Counted from the first letter of the stretch, positions 36,837 to 46,757 are shown. The stretch is DNA of 64,000 bases from Tyzzerella sp. (GCA_017416155.1 JAFQDE010000004.1:124001-188000), one strand, 5' to 3'. Program-made: numbers and translations. The notes: a model not told the origin generated them from the sequence alone.

Positions 36837-37384
36837 AAAAAGTAAAAGTATTATTAGCAGTATTATTATCAATCACAGCAATTTTAGGGTCAGTAGCACC
36901 AGCCTATGCGGCGGAACCTGTTTCAGAGGTCAAAATAGAAATCGAGCCAACGGATATGAATGTTTCTGTTACCGTTCCATCAACATTGCCAATTATCTTT
37001 AATGCAGACGGAAGCAATACTATTCCAAGCAACTGGACAATTGAAAATATCAGTGCACTTGCAGGTATTCATGTAACAAATGTGCATTTGAATGCAAATG
37101 GAACAGGATGGAAATTAACGAATGAATCAGCAACTGTCAAGACACAGAATGTCAATGGAAAAACAGTGAAATTCTTTGCAGGTGTTCCGGGAATAATGAA
37201 ATTAGTAGAGGCAAAAAGTGGATCAACGAGTGAAACAGGAACAGCATCATTTGAGGCTAACGATATCCGTATTGCTTCTGGAGCGACTAAGACTCTTAAC
37301 TTTACGGTAGAAAGAGGTGCATTTACAGAGACAACCGCATCTGCAAAAGCATTTACCATGACAATTGATTTTGCATTTAACTAA
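36833..37384 (+). CDS. Small secreted beta-rich surface protein
   Basis: 183 residues, ATGA overlap with the adhesin. Signal peptide 1-26 (cleavage near AYA-AEP), then a compact beta-sandwich-like domain: VSVTVPSTLPIIFNADGSN, AGIHVTNVHLNANGTGW, TKTLNFTVERGAFTETTA, ending FTMTIDFAFN. There is no sorting signal or membrane anchor. I do not know a family name for certain. The same fold pattern (VSVTIPSSISVIFENTGEN) recurs in the 533-residue protein two genes downstream, so it is a recurring building block of this island, possibly a fibre or accessory subunit. Confidence 0.7.
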   Translation: MKKVKVLLAVLLSITAILGSVAPAYAAEPVSEVKIEIEPTDMNVSVTVPSTLPIIFNADGSNTIPSNWTIENISALAGIHVTNVHLNANGTGWKLTNESATVKTQNVNGKTVKFFAGVPGIMKLVEAKSGSTSETGTASFEANDIRIASGATKTLNFTVERGAFTETTASAKAFTMTIDFAFN

Positions 37385-37397
37385 GAGGTAACAAGAA

Positions 37398-37880
37398 ATG
37401 AATAGAGCGGAGAAGAAACATATTGTAGTTTATGTAGGAATCTGTATGTTCTTCCTGTTATTTATGGCTGTAGTGAGTCATTCATGTGGGCAGGAATTGG
37501 AGGTCTCGGAATATGAAGAGAATGTGAATCAGATAGAAGAGATTGATGCATCAGAAAGGCAGGCAGAACTCAATGCCATTGTAGAAAAAGGGAAAATGAA
37601 CGTGAATTATTCTGCAAAAGCAATTTTTGATGGAACTGTCAGTGAAAACTTTAATGTCAAAAACATCAAGAACAATCATTACCCAATTGTCTTTGAAATA
37701 TTTGATGAAACAGGAGATAGCGTCTATGTATCAAAAAAAATCGAACCGGGATATGAGATAAATCAAATCGAATTAGAAAAGAAACTGTCAAAAGGAACAC
37801 ATGAATGTAAAATAAAGGTGGGTTATGCGGAAGAAGGAAATGTATCTTCCGCATTTCCTCTTACAATTGAGGTGAGATGA
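37398..37880 (+). CDS. Membrane-anchored extracellular protein of unknown function
   Basis: 160 residues. One N-terminal membrane helix (IVVYVGICMFFLLFMAVV, about 9-26) with positively charged residues before it, so the rest faces outside. A short acidic linker with helical character (VSEYEENVNQIEEIDASERQ) leads to a beta-rich domain (NYSAKAIFDGTVSENFNVKN; YPIVFEIFDETGDSVYV) that ends at the last residue. No family recognised. The position between secreted and anchored surface proteins suggests an assembly or anchoring helper; that is inference from context. Confidence 0.65.
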   Translation: MNRAEKKHIVVYVGICMFFLLFMAVVSHSCGQELEVSEYEENVNQIEEIDASERQAELNAIVEKGKMNVNYSAKAIFDGTVSENFNVKNIKNNHYPIVFEIFDETGDSVYVSKKIEPGYEINQIELEKKLSKGTHECKIKVGYAEEGNVSSAFPLTIEVR

Positions 37881-39478
37881 TGAAAAGAATACTATTTTTG
37901 CTTATTGCATGTCTGTTCATCGGAACGACTGTGAATGCGAAAAATTCTATGTCGACAGAGGTTCAAATTGCAATTGAAGCATCAGAAATACAGGAGGAAA
38001 AAGCAAGCGGTGTTCAGACCGGAGATGATAAGCAGTCATGGGGATATGTGCTTGCAATCGGAGTCGCTGTTTTGGTAGGTGTATTTTCCTTGGCTCGCAA
38101 GAGAAGAAAGACATTTGTGGCTGTGTGGCTCTTGTTTCTATCTTTGTTTTTTGCGAGCAATTCTGCATGCGCGGCAGAAAGTACAGAAAATGTGAGTGTA
38201 ACGATTCCAAGTAGTATTTCTGTTATATTCGAAAACACAGGTGAAAACAGTATCAGTGATTTTTCGGTTCTTAATGAGTCAATGGTCCCGATTTCTATCA
38301 ATAAGATAAATGTGGCTGAGTGCAATGGGTGGCGCCTGTGTCGCAGTAAAGAATCTATACCGGTTGATACAAAACAGATGTCATTCATCTTTGATGGAAG
38401 ATGCTTGGAGGCAGGTGAAAATGCATTTGACAGGGTGATAAAAGAAGAAAGCAGTACAAGTTATAATATCAAAATTTACAGAGGAGCATGGACGACTTCT
38501 GCATCGTCAGAGGCTGCTATTCAGATGGAATTTGAATACAGCATTGGAAAAAAAGAGTTTCAATTAAATTTTGACGCGAATGGAGGCACACCGGTCGCTT
38601 CACAGATGATATGCAATGGAGATGAGATTACCTTGCCAAGTACAGAGCGAGAAGGATATGAACTTGCGGGCTGGGAAGATTCCGACGGAAAACTGTTTAC
38701 AGATAAATTTGTCATGCCAATAGGAGACATGACATTAACAGCAAGATGGAAGGAGAAAAAGCCATATGCCATTTATATTGAAGAAGATACTTCGCTGAGA
38801 TTTATTCAGTCCGCAGATGAGGTTGTTCCAGGAGGGAGTTACAAAGGAATGACAATTACAAACGTATTTACCGGATTTGATACGGAAAGGTATACCAGTG
38901 TAAAGCAGGTGCCATGGAATGACGGAAAAGGATATAATGTAAGGCATATCAACAAAGTGATTGTAGAAGATACGATTCAACCGGTCAGCATTGCCTATTG
39001 GTTCTATGAACTCCATGAGGTTGAGTACATTGATGTAAGCAAGTTGGATACCTCCAAAGTGAATGATATGTCCTATGCATTTTACATATTTGCCCGTAGT
39101 TCAACAAAAGTAACATTCATAGGACTGGACAAGTGGAACACATCGAATGTCACAAACATGAAGCGTATGTTTGGATATGCTGCCGTGAATGCATCAAGTG
39201 TTGTCCTTGATATCAGCGGATGGGATGTATCGAACGTGACAGATATGTACAGAATGTTTACTGAGTTTGGTTACAATGCTTCGACATTTGGTTTGGGAGA
39301 TTTGAGTAAATGGGATGTTTCCAACGTAACCGACATGTACGAAATGTTTATCAATGCCGGTTACAAAGCAGAGTGGTATATGGATCTTAGCGGATGGGAT
39401 GTATCAAAAGTAACGCGACATGACTATTTCGACAGTGGTATCGATAGGAAGATAGGAGATCCGCAGTGGGCACGTTAA
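37877..39478 (+). CDS. Chimeric surface protein: sorting-signal-like segment, second signal peptide, InlB and BspA/DUF285 repeats
   Basis: 533 residues, starting in an ATGA overlap. Signal peptide 1-21. Residues 46-78 (VQTGD, hydrophobic helix, RKRRK) look like a complete cell-wall sorting signal, although without the usual Pro. Directly after it residues 79-100 form a second signal-peptide-like segment ending SACAA. Then a beta domain like the small secreted protein upstream (VSVTIPSSISVIF), an InlB-type repeat (FDANGGTPVASQM...YELAGWEDSDG), and BspA/DUF285 units (WNTSNVTNMKRMF; WDVSNVTDMYRMF; WDVSNVTDMYEMF). There is no sorting signal at the true C-terminus. The best reading is an in-frame fusion of two genes. 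Either it is anchored by two membrane helices, or proteolysis separates the parts. Confidence 0.72.
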   Translation: MMKRILFLLIACLFIGTTVNAKNSMSTEVQIAIEASEIQEEKASGVQTGDDKQSWGYVLAIGVAVLVGVFSLARKRRKTFVAVWLLFLSLFFASNSACAAESTENVSVTIPSSISVIFENTGENSISDFSVLNESMVPISINKINVAECNGWRLCRSKESIPVDTKQMSFIFDGRCLEAGENAFDRVIKEESSTSYNIKIYRGAWTTSASSEAAIQMEFEYSIGKKEFQLNFDANGGTPVASQMICNGDEITLPSTEREGYELAGWEDSDGKLFTDKFVMPIGDMTLTARWKEKKPYAIYIEEDTSLRFIQSADEVVPGGSYKGMTITNVFTGFDTERYTSVKQVPWNDGKGYNVRHINKVIVEDTIQPVSIAYWFYELHEVEYIDVSKLDTSKVNDMSYAFYIFARSSTKVTFIGLDKWNTSNVTNMKRMFGYAAVNASSVVLDISGWDVSNVTDMYRMFTEFGYNASTFGLGDLSKWDVSNVTDMYEMFINAGYKAEWYMDLSGWDVSKVTRHDYFDSGIDRKIGDPQWAR

Positions 39479-39981
39479 AACGGATGCTTTTTGCACTTGG
39501 TCTATTACTCTGTATTTATCCCATTGTTGGGCAACACATAAATAAAGTTCAACAGGAGAGCATAGATTCTGAAGGGGTAATTGGACTAATCAGGATTCCT
39601 AAAGTGGATGTTCTGCTTCCTGTTTATGAAGGAACATCAGAAGCAGTTCTCCAAAAAGGAATCGGTCATCTGGAGGCGAGCAGTGCACCCTCGGGAGGAA
39701 TCGGCACACACTGTCTATTGGCAGGACATCGAGGGCTTCCGAATGCAGAACTCTTTAGAAGACTGGGAGAACTGAAGAAAGGTGATTTGTTTTCTATAGA
39801 AGACAAGAGTAATACATACACATACCAAGTATGTAACATTCGGGTGGTGAGACCGGAAGAGACAGAGGGACTGGGGATTTGCAAAGACAGAGACCTAGTC
39901 TCTTTGATTACTTGCACACCGTATGGCATCAATACACACAGATTAATTGTAACAGGAGAAAGAATGGAGGCGAGAAGATGA
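39466..39981 (+). CDS. Sortase, class C-like but short
   Basis: 171 residues with a GTG start at 39466 inside the end of the preceding gene. One N-terminal membrane helix (MLFALGLLLCIYPIVG), then the sortase barrel with His88 (LAGHRGLP), Cys150 (SLITCTPYGINTHR) and Arg159, the full catalytic set. The TCTPYG-NTHR signature is that of pilus-type class C enzymes, yet the protein lacks both the N-terminal lid (DPW-type) and the C-terminal membrane helix and is about 100 residues shorter than they are. It presumably processes the LPKTG adhesin of the same operon. Confidence 0.88.
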   Translation: MGTLKRMLFALGLLLCIYPIVGQHINKVQQESIDSEGVIGLIRIPKVDVLLPVYEGTSEAVLQKGIGHLEASSAPSGGIGTHCLLAGHRGLPNAELFRRLGELKKGDLFSIEDKSNTYTYQVCNIRVVRPEETEGLGICKDRDLVSLITCTPYGINTHRLIVTGERMEARR

Positions 39982-40553
39982 TACAAAAATGTTTACCTGT
40001 TCTAGTTGGCTTCATCATATGTATGTGGCCATTCCCTGCATCTGCAGGGGAAACAGGTAGTATAGAAATGATGCTACCAAAAGAAATGGCGGGGAGGGAA
40101 ATCATATATCAAAGAGATGGAGATGAGCTAAAAGAGATTGCAGTAGATGATGAGGGAATTGCCAAGATAGAAGAATTGCAGGAGGGCAATTATGAAATCA
40201 AAATTTCTGAAACAGAGGATTACAACTTCATGCCGATAAGTGTACATATTCCTTGCTGGAGCGAAGAGGAGGAGCAGATGCTTTATGATATTACAATCAT
40301 TCCTAAATATTCTGTGAAGGAACAGCAGCCCCCTCAGACTTTTGACAGTCATCAAGTCATGAATTATATCTACATCGGTATAATTTCATTGATAATCCTA
40401 GTGATAATGTCTTGTCATAACCGTTTTAATTGTGATACAATGACAGGTAAGTATTCAAAAAACGGAGGACAAAACGATGGGAATGACAATGACACAGAAA
40501 ATCCTTGCAGCTCACGCAGGACTGGACTCAGTAGTCCCGGGTCAGTTGATTGA
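39978..40553 (+). CDS. Secreted single-span membrane protein with a Cna-B-like domain; 3' end runs into leuC
   Basis: 191 residues; ATGA overlap with the sortase gene. Signal peptide 1-23 (ending ASAG), a short beta domain ([40 protein letters not shown]), a Pro/Gln stretch (KEQQPPQ) and a membrane helix ([17 protein letters not shown]). After the helix comes a tail of about 45 residues, whose last 25 codons overlap leuC in another frame (77 bases). The tail ([20 protein letters not shown]) has no recognisable content, so the original stop was probably lost when the island was joined to leuC. Confidence 0.7.
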   Translation: MIQKCLPVLVGFIICMWPFPASAGETGSIEMMLPKEMAGREIIYQRDGDELKEIAVDDEGIAKIEELQEGNYEIKISETEDYNFMPISVHIPCWSEEEEQMLYDITIIPKYSVKEQQPPQTFDSHQVMNYIYIGIISLIILVIMSCHNRFNCDTMTGKYSKNGGQNDGNDNDTENPCSSRRTGLSSPGSVD

Positions 40554-41751
40554 AGCAAAGTTAGATGTAGTCATGGCAAATGATATTACAGGACCAATGG
40601 CAGTTCCTGTATTTAATCAGATGGCAGACAAAGTATTTGATAAAGATAAGGTGGTATTGGTTCCAGACCATTTCACACCAAACAAAGACATTAAGTCAGC
40701 GGAGAATTCGAAATCCATTCGTGAATTTTCAAAATGCCAGTGCTTAAAGCATTATTTTGAAATCGGACAGATGGGAATCGAGCATGCAATCTTACCGGAA
40801 AAAGGAATTGTAGTTGCAGGTGAATGTATCATCGGTGCAGACTCACACACATGTACATACGGCGCACTCGGTGCATTTTCAACAGGTGTTGGAACAACCG
40901 ATATCGCAACAGGAATGGCAACCGGAGAACTCTGGTTCAAGGTTCCAAGTGCAATTAAGTTTGTGCTTACAGGAAAACCAAGTAAGTTTGTAAGCGGTAA
41001 AGACATTATTTTACATATTATCGGACGTATCGGAGTTGACGGCGCACTTTACAAATCTATGGAGTTTGTTGGTGATGGTATTGTACACCTGTCTATGGAT
41101 GACCGTTTTACAATGGCGAATATGGCAATTGAAGCAGGTGCGAAGAATGGTATTTTCCCTGTGGATGAAAAAGCAGAGAATTATATGAAAGAGCATTCAA
41201 AAAAAGAGTACACAATCTACACAGCAGATGAAGACGCTGAGTACGATGAAGTGATAGAAGTAGATCTTTCTCAGGTAAGACCAACAGTAGCATTCCCACA
41301 TTTGCCGGGCAATGCTCATACAATTGATGAGGTCGAGGCAATGGAGCCAATCAAGATTGATCAGGTTGTTATCGGTTCATGTACAAATGGAAGAATGGAA
41401 GATATGAGAAGAGCGGCAGCGGTTCTTAAAGGGCACAAGGTTCATCCGGATGTGCGTGTAATGGTCATCCCGGCAACACAGAAGATTTATTTACAATGTA
41501 TTGAAGAAGGCATTGTAACAACATTTATCGAGGCGGGCTGTGCATTCAACACACCAAGCTGTGGGCCATGTATGGGAGGACACATGGGTGTTATGGCAGC
41601 AGGAGAGAAATGCGTATCTACAACGAATCGCAACTTCGTAGGAAGAATGGGACACGTGGATTCACTCATTTATCTTGCATCGCCGGAAGTGGCGGCAGCA
41701 AGTGCAATCGTAGGATGTATTGCAAATCCGGAGAAAGTAGGTGACAGATAA
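40477..41751 (+). CDS. leuC: 3-isopropylmalate dehydratase, large subunit
   Basis: 424 residues; ATG at 40477 with CGGAGGA upstream. Aconitase-superfamily enzyme of the shorter archaeal/clostridial LeuC type. It carries the [4Fe-4S] cysteines ([30 protein letters not shown]) and substrate motifs ([30 protein letters not shown]). With LeuD it isomerises 2-isopropylmalate to 3-isopropylmalate in leucine synthesis. Short LeuC forms can also serve homoaconitase or citramalate routes. No leuA or leuB is in the window, and no T-box or promoter separates it from the surface island, so it may be read from the island's operon. Confidence 0.93.
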   Translation: MGMTMTQKILAAHAGLDSVVPGQLIEAKLDVVMANDITGPMAVPVFNQMADKVFDKDKVVLVPDHFTPNKDIKSAENSKSIREFSKCQCLKHYFEIGQMGIEHAILPEKGIVVAGECIIGADSHTCTYGALGAFSTGVGTTDIATGMATGELWFKVPSAIKFVLTGKPSKFVSGKDIILHIIGRIGVDGALYKSMEFVGDGIVHLSMDDRFTMANMAIEAGAKNGIFPVDEKAENYMKEHSKKEYTIYTADEDAEYDEVIEVDLSQVRPTVAFPHLPGNAHTIDEVEAMEPIKIDQVVIGSCTNGRMEDMRRAAAVLKGHKVHPDVRVMVIPATQKIYLQCIEEGIVTTFIEAGCAFNTPSCGPCMGGHMGVMAAGEKCVSTTNRNFVGRMGHVDSLIYLASPEVAAASAIVGCIANPEKVGDR

Positions 41752-42242
41752 TGAAAGCATTAGGACATGTATTTAAATATGGAGACAACGTAGATACAGA
41801 CGTTATCATTCCGGCAAGATATCTCAACTCTTTTGATGGGAAAGAATTGGCAAGCCATGCGATGGTGGATATCGACCCTGAGTTTGCAAAAAAAGTACAG
41901 CCGGGCGATTTGATTGTGGCAAATAAGAACTTTGGTTGCGGTTCTTCCAGAGAGCACGCGCCACTTTGTCTCAAGGAAGCAGGCGTAAGCTGTGTAATCG
42001 CAGAAACATTTGCGAGAATCTTCTATAGAAATGCAATCAATATCGGGCTTCCGATTATTGAGTGTCCGGAGGCAGCAAAAGGCATTGAAGCAGGAGATGA
42101 AGTGGAAGTGGATTTTGACAGTGGTAAAATCTACAACCGTACCAAAGGAACCGAGTTCCAAGGACAGGCATTTCCGGAGTTTATGCAGAAGTTAATCGCA
42201 GCAGGTGGACTTGTGAATTATACCAATAACAAAAGAAAATAA
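41751..42242 (+). CDS. leuD: 3-isopropylmalate dehydratase, small subunit
   Basis: 163 residues; its ATG shares a base with the leuC stop (TAATG). Swivel-domain protein with the signatures [29 protein letters not shown] and [15 protein letters not shown]. It completes the LeuCD heterodimer. Length and sequence match the short LeuD type that pairs with the LeuC form found here. Confidence 0.95.
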   Translation: MKALGHVFKYGDNVDTDVIIPARYLNSFDGKELASHAMVDIDPEFAKKVQPGDLIVANKNFGCGSSREHAPLCLKEAGVSCVIAETFARIFYRNAINIGLPIIECPEAAKGIEAGDEVEVDFDSGKIYNRTKGTEFQGQAFPEFMQKLIAAGGLVNYTNNKRK

Positions 42243-42259
42243 GTGGAGAATGAATTGAT

Positions 42260-43543
42260 ATGCAGACAGAGAGTAAAGGCAGAGCAATTGCTCTGTTACC
42301 AATCGGTGTGTTTCTTGTAATCTTCTTGGGTTCAGGAATTATTATGAATGATTTTTATGCAATGCCGGCAATCGTAGCATTCTTGATTGCTTTGGTGGTA
42401 GCATTTATGCAAAACCGTAAGGTGTCGTTCGCAGAGAAATTTGCTATTATATCAAAAGGAGTTGGAGATGAGAATATCATTACCATGTGTCTTATCTTCT
42501 TATGTGCAGGTGCATTTTCGGGTGCAGTCACAGCGGCAGGTGGTGTGGAGAGTACAGTTAATTTTGGTCTTTCTATTTTGCCGTCTAATATTGCAGTCGT
42601 AGGACTTTTTGTAATCGGATGTTTTATCTCGGTTTCCATGGGAACATCGATGGGAACGATTGCGGCGTTGGCACCGATTGCAGTCGGAATCAGTGAGAAG
42701 ACAGGATATGCCATGGCAATCTGTATCGGTGCAGTTTTGTGTGGTGCGATGTTTGGTGATAACTTATCAATGATATCAGACACAACCATTGCGGCGGTTA
42801 AGACGCAAGGCTGTGAGATGAAGGATAAGTTCAAAGCAAACTTTTTGATTGTGCTTCCGGCAGCTATTGTGACGATTATCATTTTCCTTCTTATTACAAG
42901 AAACAGTGATTATCAGATGACTGAGGAACTGACATATAATTTATTCCAAATCCTCCCATATATCTTAGTTTTGGTAGGAGCATTGATTGGAATCAACGTG
43001 TTTGTCGTTCTGATTGGAGGAACAATTGTTTCTCTTATCGTAGGTGTTGCAACAGGTACTTTGGCAGTATCAGAGATGTTTACTGTTGTCGGAAACGGCG
43101 TAACCGGAATGTACGATATTACGGTCATCTCTATTGTGGTAGCATGCATCGTATCACTTGTAAAAGAATATGGAGGCATTCAATTTATTTTGAATCTAAT
43201 CCGCAATGGTATTAAAGGAAAGAAGGGTGCTGAGATTGGTATTGCAGGGTTATCGCTTTTGGTTGACGCGTGTACAGCAAACAACACCGTAGCCATTGTA
43301 ATGGCAGGACCGATTGCGAAAGAGATTTCAGAAGAATTCGGTGTAGACGCAAAGCGTTCTGCATCACTTCTTGACATCTTTACGTCAGTTGGACAGGGCC
43401 TCATTCCATACGGCGCACAACTTTTATCAGCAGCAACCTTGACAGCATTGACGCCATTTGACATTTTGCCATATTGTTATTATCCAATCTTAATGGCAGT
43501 TAGCGCACTTGCATTTATCTTGTTGAAAAAGGAGAAAAAATAG
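42260..43543 (+). CDS. Na+/H+ antiporter, NhaC family
   Basis: 427 residues, ATG at 42260, GTGGAG upstream. About eleven membrane helices. NhaC-family markers: AGAFSGAVTAAGGVESTVNF, GTSMGTIAALAPIAVGIS, GAMFGDNLSMISDTTIAA, and in the second half SLLVDACTANNTVAIVMAGP followed by FTSVGQGLIPYGAQLL. The duplicated inverted halves with conserved Asp (GDNLSMISDT) suit an exchanger. The substrate could be Na+/H+ or an organic acid pair such as malate/lactate. It is 17 bases after leuD and 2 bases before thrC, which puts an exchanger inside an amino-acid operon. Confidence 0.88.
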   Translation: MQTESKGRAIALLPIGVFLVIFLGSGIIMNDFYAMPAIVAFLIALVVAFMQNRKVSFAEKFAIISKGVGDENIITMCLIFLCAGAFSGAVTAAGGVESTVNFGLSILPSNIAVVGLFVIGCFISVSMGTSMGTIAALAPIAVGISEKTGYAMAICIGAVLCGAMFGDNLSMISDTTIAAVKTQGCEMKDKFKANFLIVLPAAIVTIIIFLLITRNSDYQMTEELTYNLFQILPYILVLVGALIGINVFVVLIGGTIVSLIVGVATGTLAVSEMFTVVGNGVTGMYDITVISIVVACIVSLVKEYGGIQFILNLIRNGIKGKKGAEIGIAGLSLLVDACTANNTVAIVMAGPIAKEISEEFGVDAKRSASLLDIFTSVGQGLIPYGAQLLSAATLTALTPFDILPYCYYPILMAVSALAFILLKKEKK

Positions 43544-43545
43544 AG

Positions 43546-45033
43546 ATGGAACTTTTATATAAGAGTACTAGAAATTCTGAAAAGACAGTGACAGCCTCTG
43601 AGGCAATTTTGAAAGGTCTTGCAGACGATGGCGGACTTTTTGTGCCGGTCAGTATTCCGAAATTGGATGTGACGTTAAATGAACTCAAAGATATGTCTTA
43701 TCAAGAGACTGCTTATGTAGTTATGAAACAGTTCCTTACGGATTTTACAGAAGAAGAACTGAAAAGCTGTATTGCAAAAGCTTATGATTCGAAATTCGAC
43801 ACAGAGGAGATTGTACCGCTTGCGAAAGTAGAAGATACCTATTATCTGGAATTGTTCCATGGAGCAACAATTGCGTTCAAAGATATGGCACTTTCCATAT
43901 TGCCACACCTTCTTACAACTTCAGCAAAGAAGAACAATGTACAGAATGAAATTGTGATTCTGACTGCGACCTCGGGAGATACAGGGAAAGCAGCACTTGC
44001 GGGCTTCGCAGATGTAGAAGGAACGAAGATTATTGTCTTCTATCCAAAGAACGGTGTAAGTAAAGTGCAGGAACTTCAGATGGTGACTCAGAAGGGTGCA
44101 AATACATCCGTTGTTGCAATTCACGGCAATTTCGACTGTGCACAGAGTGGAGTAAAAGCAATCTTTGAAAATAAAGAGCTTGCAAAAGAGATGCACAAGT
44201 TGGGTTATCAGTTCTCGTCTGCAAATTCTATCAACATCGGACGTCTGGTTCCGCAGATTGTTTACTATGTATATGCATATGCAAAGCTGTTACAAAATGA
44301 AGAAATTGTGGCAGGAGAAGAGATTAACGTGGTGGTGCCTACCGGTAACTTCGGAAATATTCTTGCTGCATACTTTGCAAAACAGATGGGTGTTCCGATT
44401 GACAAACTAATCTGTGCTTCTAACGATAACAAAGTATTATACGACTTTTTCGAAACAGGCGTATATGATAAGAATCGTGAATTTATTCTTACGATTTCGC
44501 CATCTATGGACATCTTGATTTCAAGCAACTTGGAGCGTCTTGTCTATATGATTGCAGGATGTGATGCAAAGAAGAATAGTGAATTGATGGTAGCACTCAA
44601 AGAAAAAGGTGTGTATGAACTCTCAGAGGATATGAAGGCCAATCTTTCTGATTTTGCAGCGGGTTATGCAACAGAAGCAGAAGTTCAGTCCAAGATTGCT
44701 GATGTTTATAAGAAGACAGGATATGTGATGGATACACATACAGCTGTAGCGGCATCAGTATATGAGAAATATAAGGTTGACACTAAGGATAATAAAAAGA
44801 CAATTATTGCATCAACAGCAAGTCCTTACAAGTTCTCAAGAAGTGTTATGACAGCCATCGACCCAAGATATGAAGAATTAGAGGAATTCGATCTTATTGA
44901 TGCTCTTGAAGTGATCTCAAATGTAGAGATTCCAAGCGCTGTGGAAGAGATTCGTGATGCAAAGATTCTTCATACGTTGGAATGTGATGCAGATAAGATG
45001 GAAGAAACCGTAAAAAATATATTAAAAAGTTAA
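43546..45033 (+). CDS. thrC: Threonine synthase
   Basis: 495 residues, two bases after the antiporter stop. PLP enzyme of the yeast/E. coli-type threonine synthase branch: KGLADDGGLFVP near the N-terminus, LFHGATIAFKDMALSILP with the Schiff-base Lys, TATSGDTGKAALAGF for phosphate binding, YPKNGVSKVQELQMVTQ and SANSINIGRLVPQIVYY, then VPTGNFGNILAAYFAKQMG. It converts O-phosphohomoserine to threonine. No hom or thrB is adjacent. It ends the leuCD-nhaC-thrC unit; the next gene has its own promoter. Confidence 0.95.
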   Translation: MELLYKSTRNSEKTVTASEAILKGLADDGGLFVPVSIPKLDVTLNELKDMSYQETAYVVMKQFLTDFTEEELKSCIAKAYDSKFDTEEIVPLAKVEDTYYLELFHGATIAFKDMALSILPHLLTTSAKKNNVQNEIVILTATSGDTGKAALAGFADVEGTKIIVFYPKNGVSKVQELQMVTQKGANTSVVAIHGNFDCAQSGVKAIFENKELAKEMHKLGYQFSSANSINIGRLVPQIVYYVYAYAKLLQNEEIVAGEEINVVVPTGNFGNILAAYFAKQMGVPIDKLICASNDNKVLYDFFETGVYDKNREFILTISPSMDILISSNLERLVYMIAGCDAKKNSELMVALKEKGVYELSEDMKANLSDFAAGYATEAEVQSKIADVYKKTGYVMDTHTAVAASVYEKYKVDTKDNKKTIIASTASPYKFSRSVMTAIDPRYEELEEFDLIDALEVISNVEIPSAVEEIRDAKILHTLECDADKMEETVKNILKS

Positions 45034-45051
45034 AATATTAACGAACATATA

Positions 45052-45080
45052 TTGACGAAATAATCAATATCTAGTATAAT
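45052..45080 (+). promoter_or_regulatory. Promoter of pckA
   Basis: TTGACG at 45052 and TATAAT at 45075, 17-bp spacer, 72 bases before the start codon. Confidence 0.85.
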
Positions 45081-45152
45081 GGCAAGGAAAAATTGCTTTT
45101 TTATACATATAAGCAAGGAATTATACAAAATGAAAAGAAAGAGGTAGGAAAA

Positions 45153-46757
45153 ATGTCAAAAATCAATTTGGAAAACTATGGTATTACCGGAACTACTGAA
45201 ATCGTATACAATCCTTCATACGAAATGTTATTCGAAGAAGAAACAAAAGCTGATTTAGTAGGTTACGAAGTAGGACAGGAAAGCGAACTTGGTGCTGTTA
45301 ACGTTATGACAGGTATCTATACAGGACGTTCTCCTAAAGATAAATATATCGTTATGGATGAAAACTCAAAGGATACAGTATGGTGGACATCTGACGAATA
45401 CAAGAACGATAATCACCCAATCTCAGAAGAAGTTTGGGCAGAACTTAAGAAACTTGCTCTTGCAGAACTTTCTAACAAGAGATTGTTCGTAGTAGACGCA
45501 TTCTGCGGTGCTAACGCTGATTCAAGAATGGCTATCCGTTTCATCGTGGAAGTAGCTTGGCAGGCACACTTTGTTAAGAACATGTTCATCATTCCAACAG
45601 AAGAAGAACTTGCTAATTTTGAGCCTGATTTCGTTATCTACAACGCATCAAAAGCAAAAGTAGAGAACTACAAAGAGTTAGGACTCAACTCAGAAACAGC
45701 AGTAGCATTCAACATCACAAGCAAAGAACAAGTAATCCTTAACACATGGTATGGTGGAGAGATGAAGAAAGGTATGTTCTCTATGATGAACTACTTCCTT
45801 CCGCTCAATGGTATTGCTTCAATGCACTGTTCAGCAAACACAGATATGAACGGTGAAAACACAGCTATTTTCTTCGGCCTTTCAGGAACGGGTAAGACAA
45901 CATTATCTACAGATCCAAAACGTCTTCTCATCGGTGATGACGAACACGGCTGGGATGATGATGGTGTATTCAACTTCGAAGGTGGATGCTACGCAAAAGT
46001 TATCAACCTTGATAAAGAATCAGAACCAGACATCTACAATGCAATCAAACGTAACGCATTATTAGAAAACGTTACATTAGATAAAGATGGAAAAATTGAT
46101 TTTGCTGATGGCAGTGTAACAGAAAACACACGTGTTTCTTACCCAATCAGCCACATTGACAACATTGTACGTCCTGTATCAAAAGCACCGGCTGCAAAAG
46201 ATGTTATCTTCCTTTCAGCTGACGCATTTGGAGTACTTCCTCCAGTTTCAATCTTGACACCAGAGCAGACAAAATACTACTTCTTGTCAGGATTTACAGC
46301 AAAACTTGCTGGTACAGAGCGTGGAATCACAGAACCTACACCAACATTCTCAGCTTGCTTCGGTCAGGCATTCTTGGAATTACATCCAACAAAATATGCT
46401 GAAGAATTAGTTAAGAAGATGGAAGAACATGGTTCAAAAGCTTACTTAGTAAACACAGGATGGAATGGAACAGGAAAGCGTATCTCAATCAAAGATACTC
46501 GTGGTATCATCGATGCAATCCTTGATGGATCAATTGCAAAAGCTGAGACAAAGACAATTCCATTCTTCAACTTCGAAGTACCAACAGAACTTCCGGGAGT
46601 TGACACAAATATCCTTGACCCACGTAACACATACGCTGATGCGGCAGAGTGGGAAGTAAAGGCAAAAGACCTTGCTGGACGTTTCGTGAAGAACTTTGCT
46701 AAATACACAACAAATGAAGCTGGTAAAGCTTTAGTTGAAGCAGGTCCACAGTTATAA
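45153..46757 (+). CDS. pckA: Phosphoenolpyruvate carboxykinase (ATP)
   Basis: 534 residues from the ATG at 45153 (GAGGTAGG upstream); an in-frame TTG-type extension to 45093 falls in the leader. Markers: [15 protein letters not shown] for oxaloacetate binding, [21 protein letters not shown]-loop [16 protein letters not shown], metal site [20 protein letters not shown], and [13 protein letters not shown]. In gut Clostridia the enzyme can run in the carboxylating direction, PEP to oxaloacetate, conserving ATP on the way to succinate or aspartate. Codon choice (many AAA, ACA, GCA) suggests high expression. Confidence 0.96.
   Translation: MSKINLENYGITGTTEIVYNPSYEMLFEEETKADLVGYEVGQESELGAVNVMTGIYTGRSPKDKYIVMDENSKDTVWWTSDEYKNDNHPISEEVWAELKKLALAELSNKRLFVVDAFCGANADSRMAIRFIVEVAWQAHFVKNMFIIPTEEELANFEPDFVIYNASKAKVENYKELGLNSETAVAFNITSKEQVILNTWYGGEMKKGMFSMMNYFLPLNGIASMHCSANTDMNGENTAIFFGLSGTGKTTLSTDPKRLLIGDDEHGWDDDGVFNFEGGCYAKVINLDKESEPDIYNAIKRNALLENVTLDKDGKIDFADGSVTENTRVSYPISHIDNIVRPVSKAPAAKDVIFLSADAFGVLPPVSILTPEQTKYYFLSGFTAKLAGTERGITEPTPTFSACFGQAFLELHPTKYAEELVKKMEEHGSKAYLVNTGWNGTGKRISIKDTRGIIDAILDGSIAKAETKTIPFFNFEVPTELPGVDTNILDPRNTYADAAEWEVKAKDLAGRFVKNFAKYTTNEAGKALVEAGPQL

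Noticed and set aside
40380-40476. T-box leader or promoter for leuC
   Set aside because: No AGGGTGG-type T-box, no terminator and no consensus promoter; the stretch is coding for the preceding membrane protein.
42355-42882. Minus-strand open frame of 175 codons inside the NhaC-type gene
   Set aside because: Antisense shadow of a membrane protein gene; no ribosome site, promoter or family resemblance.
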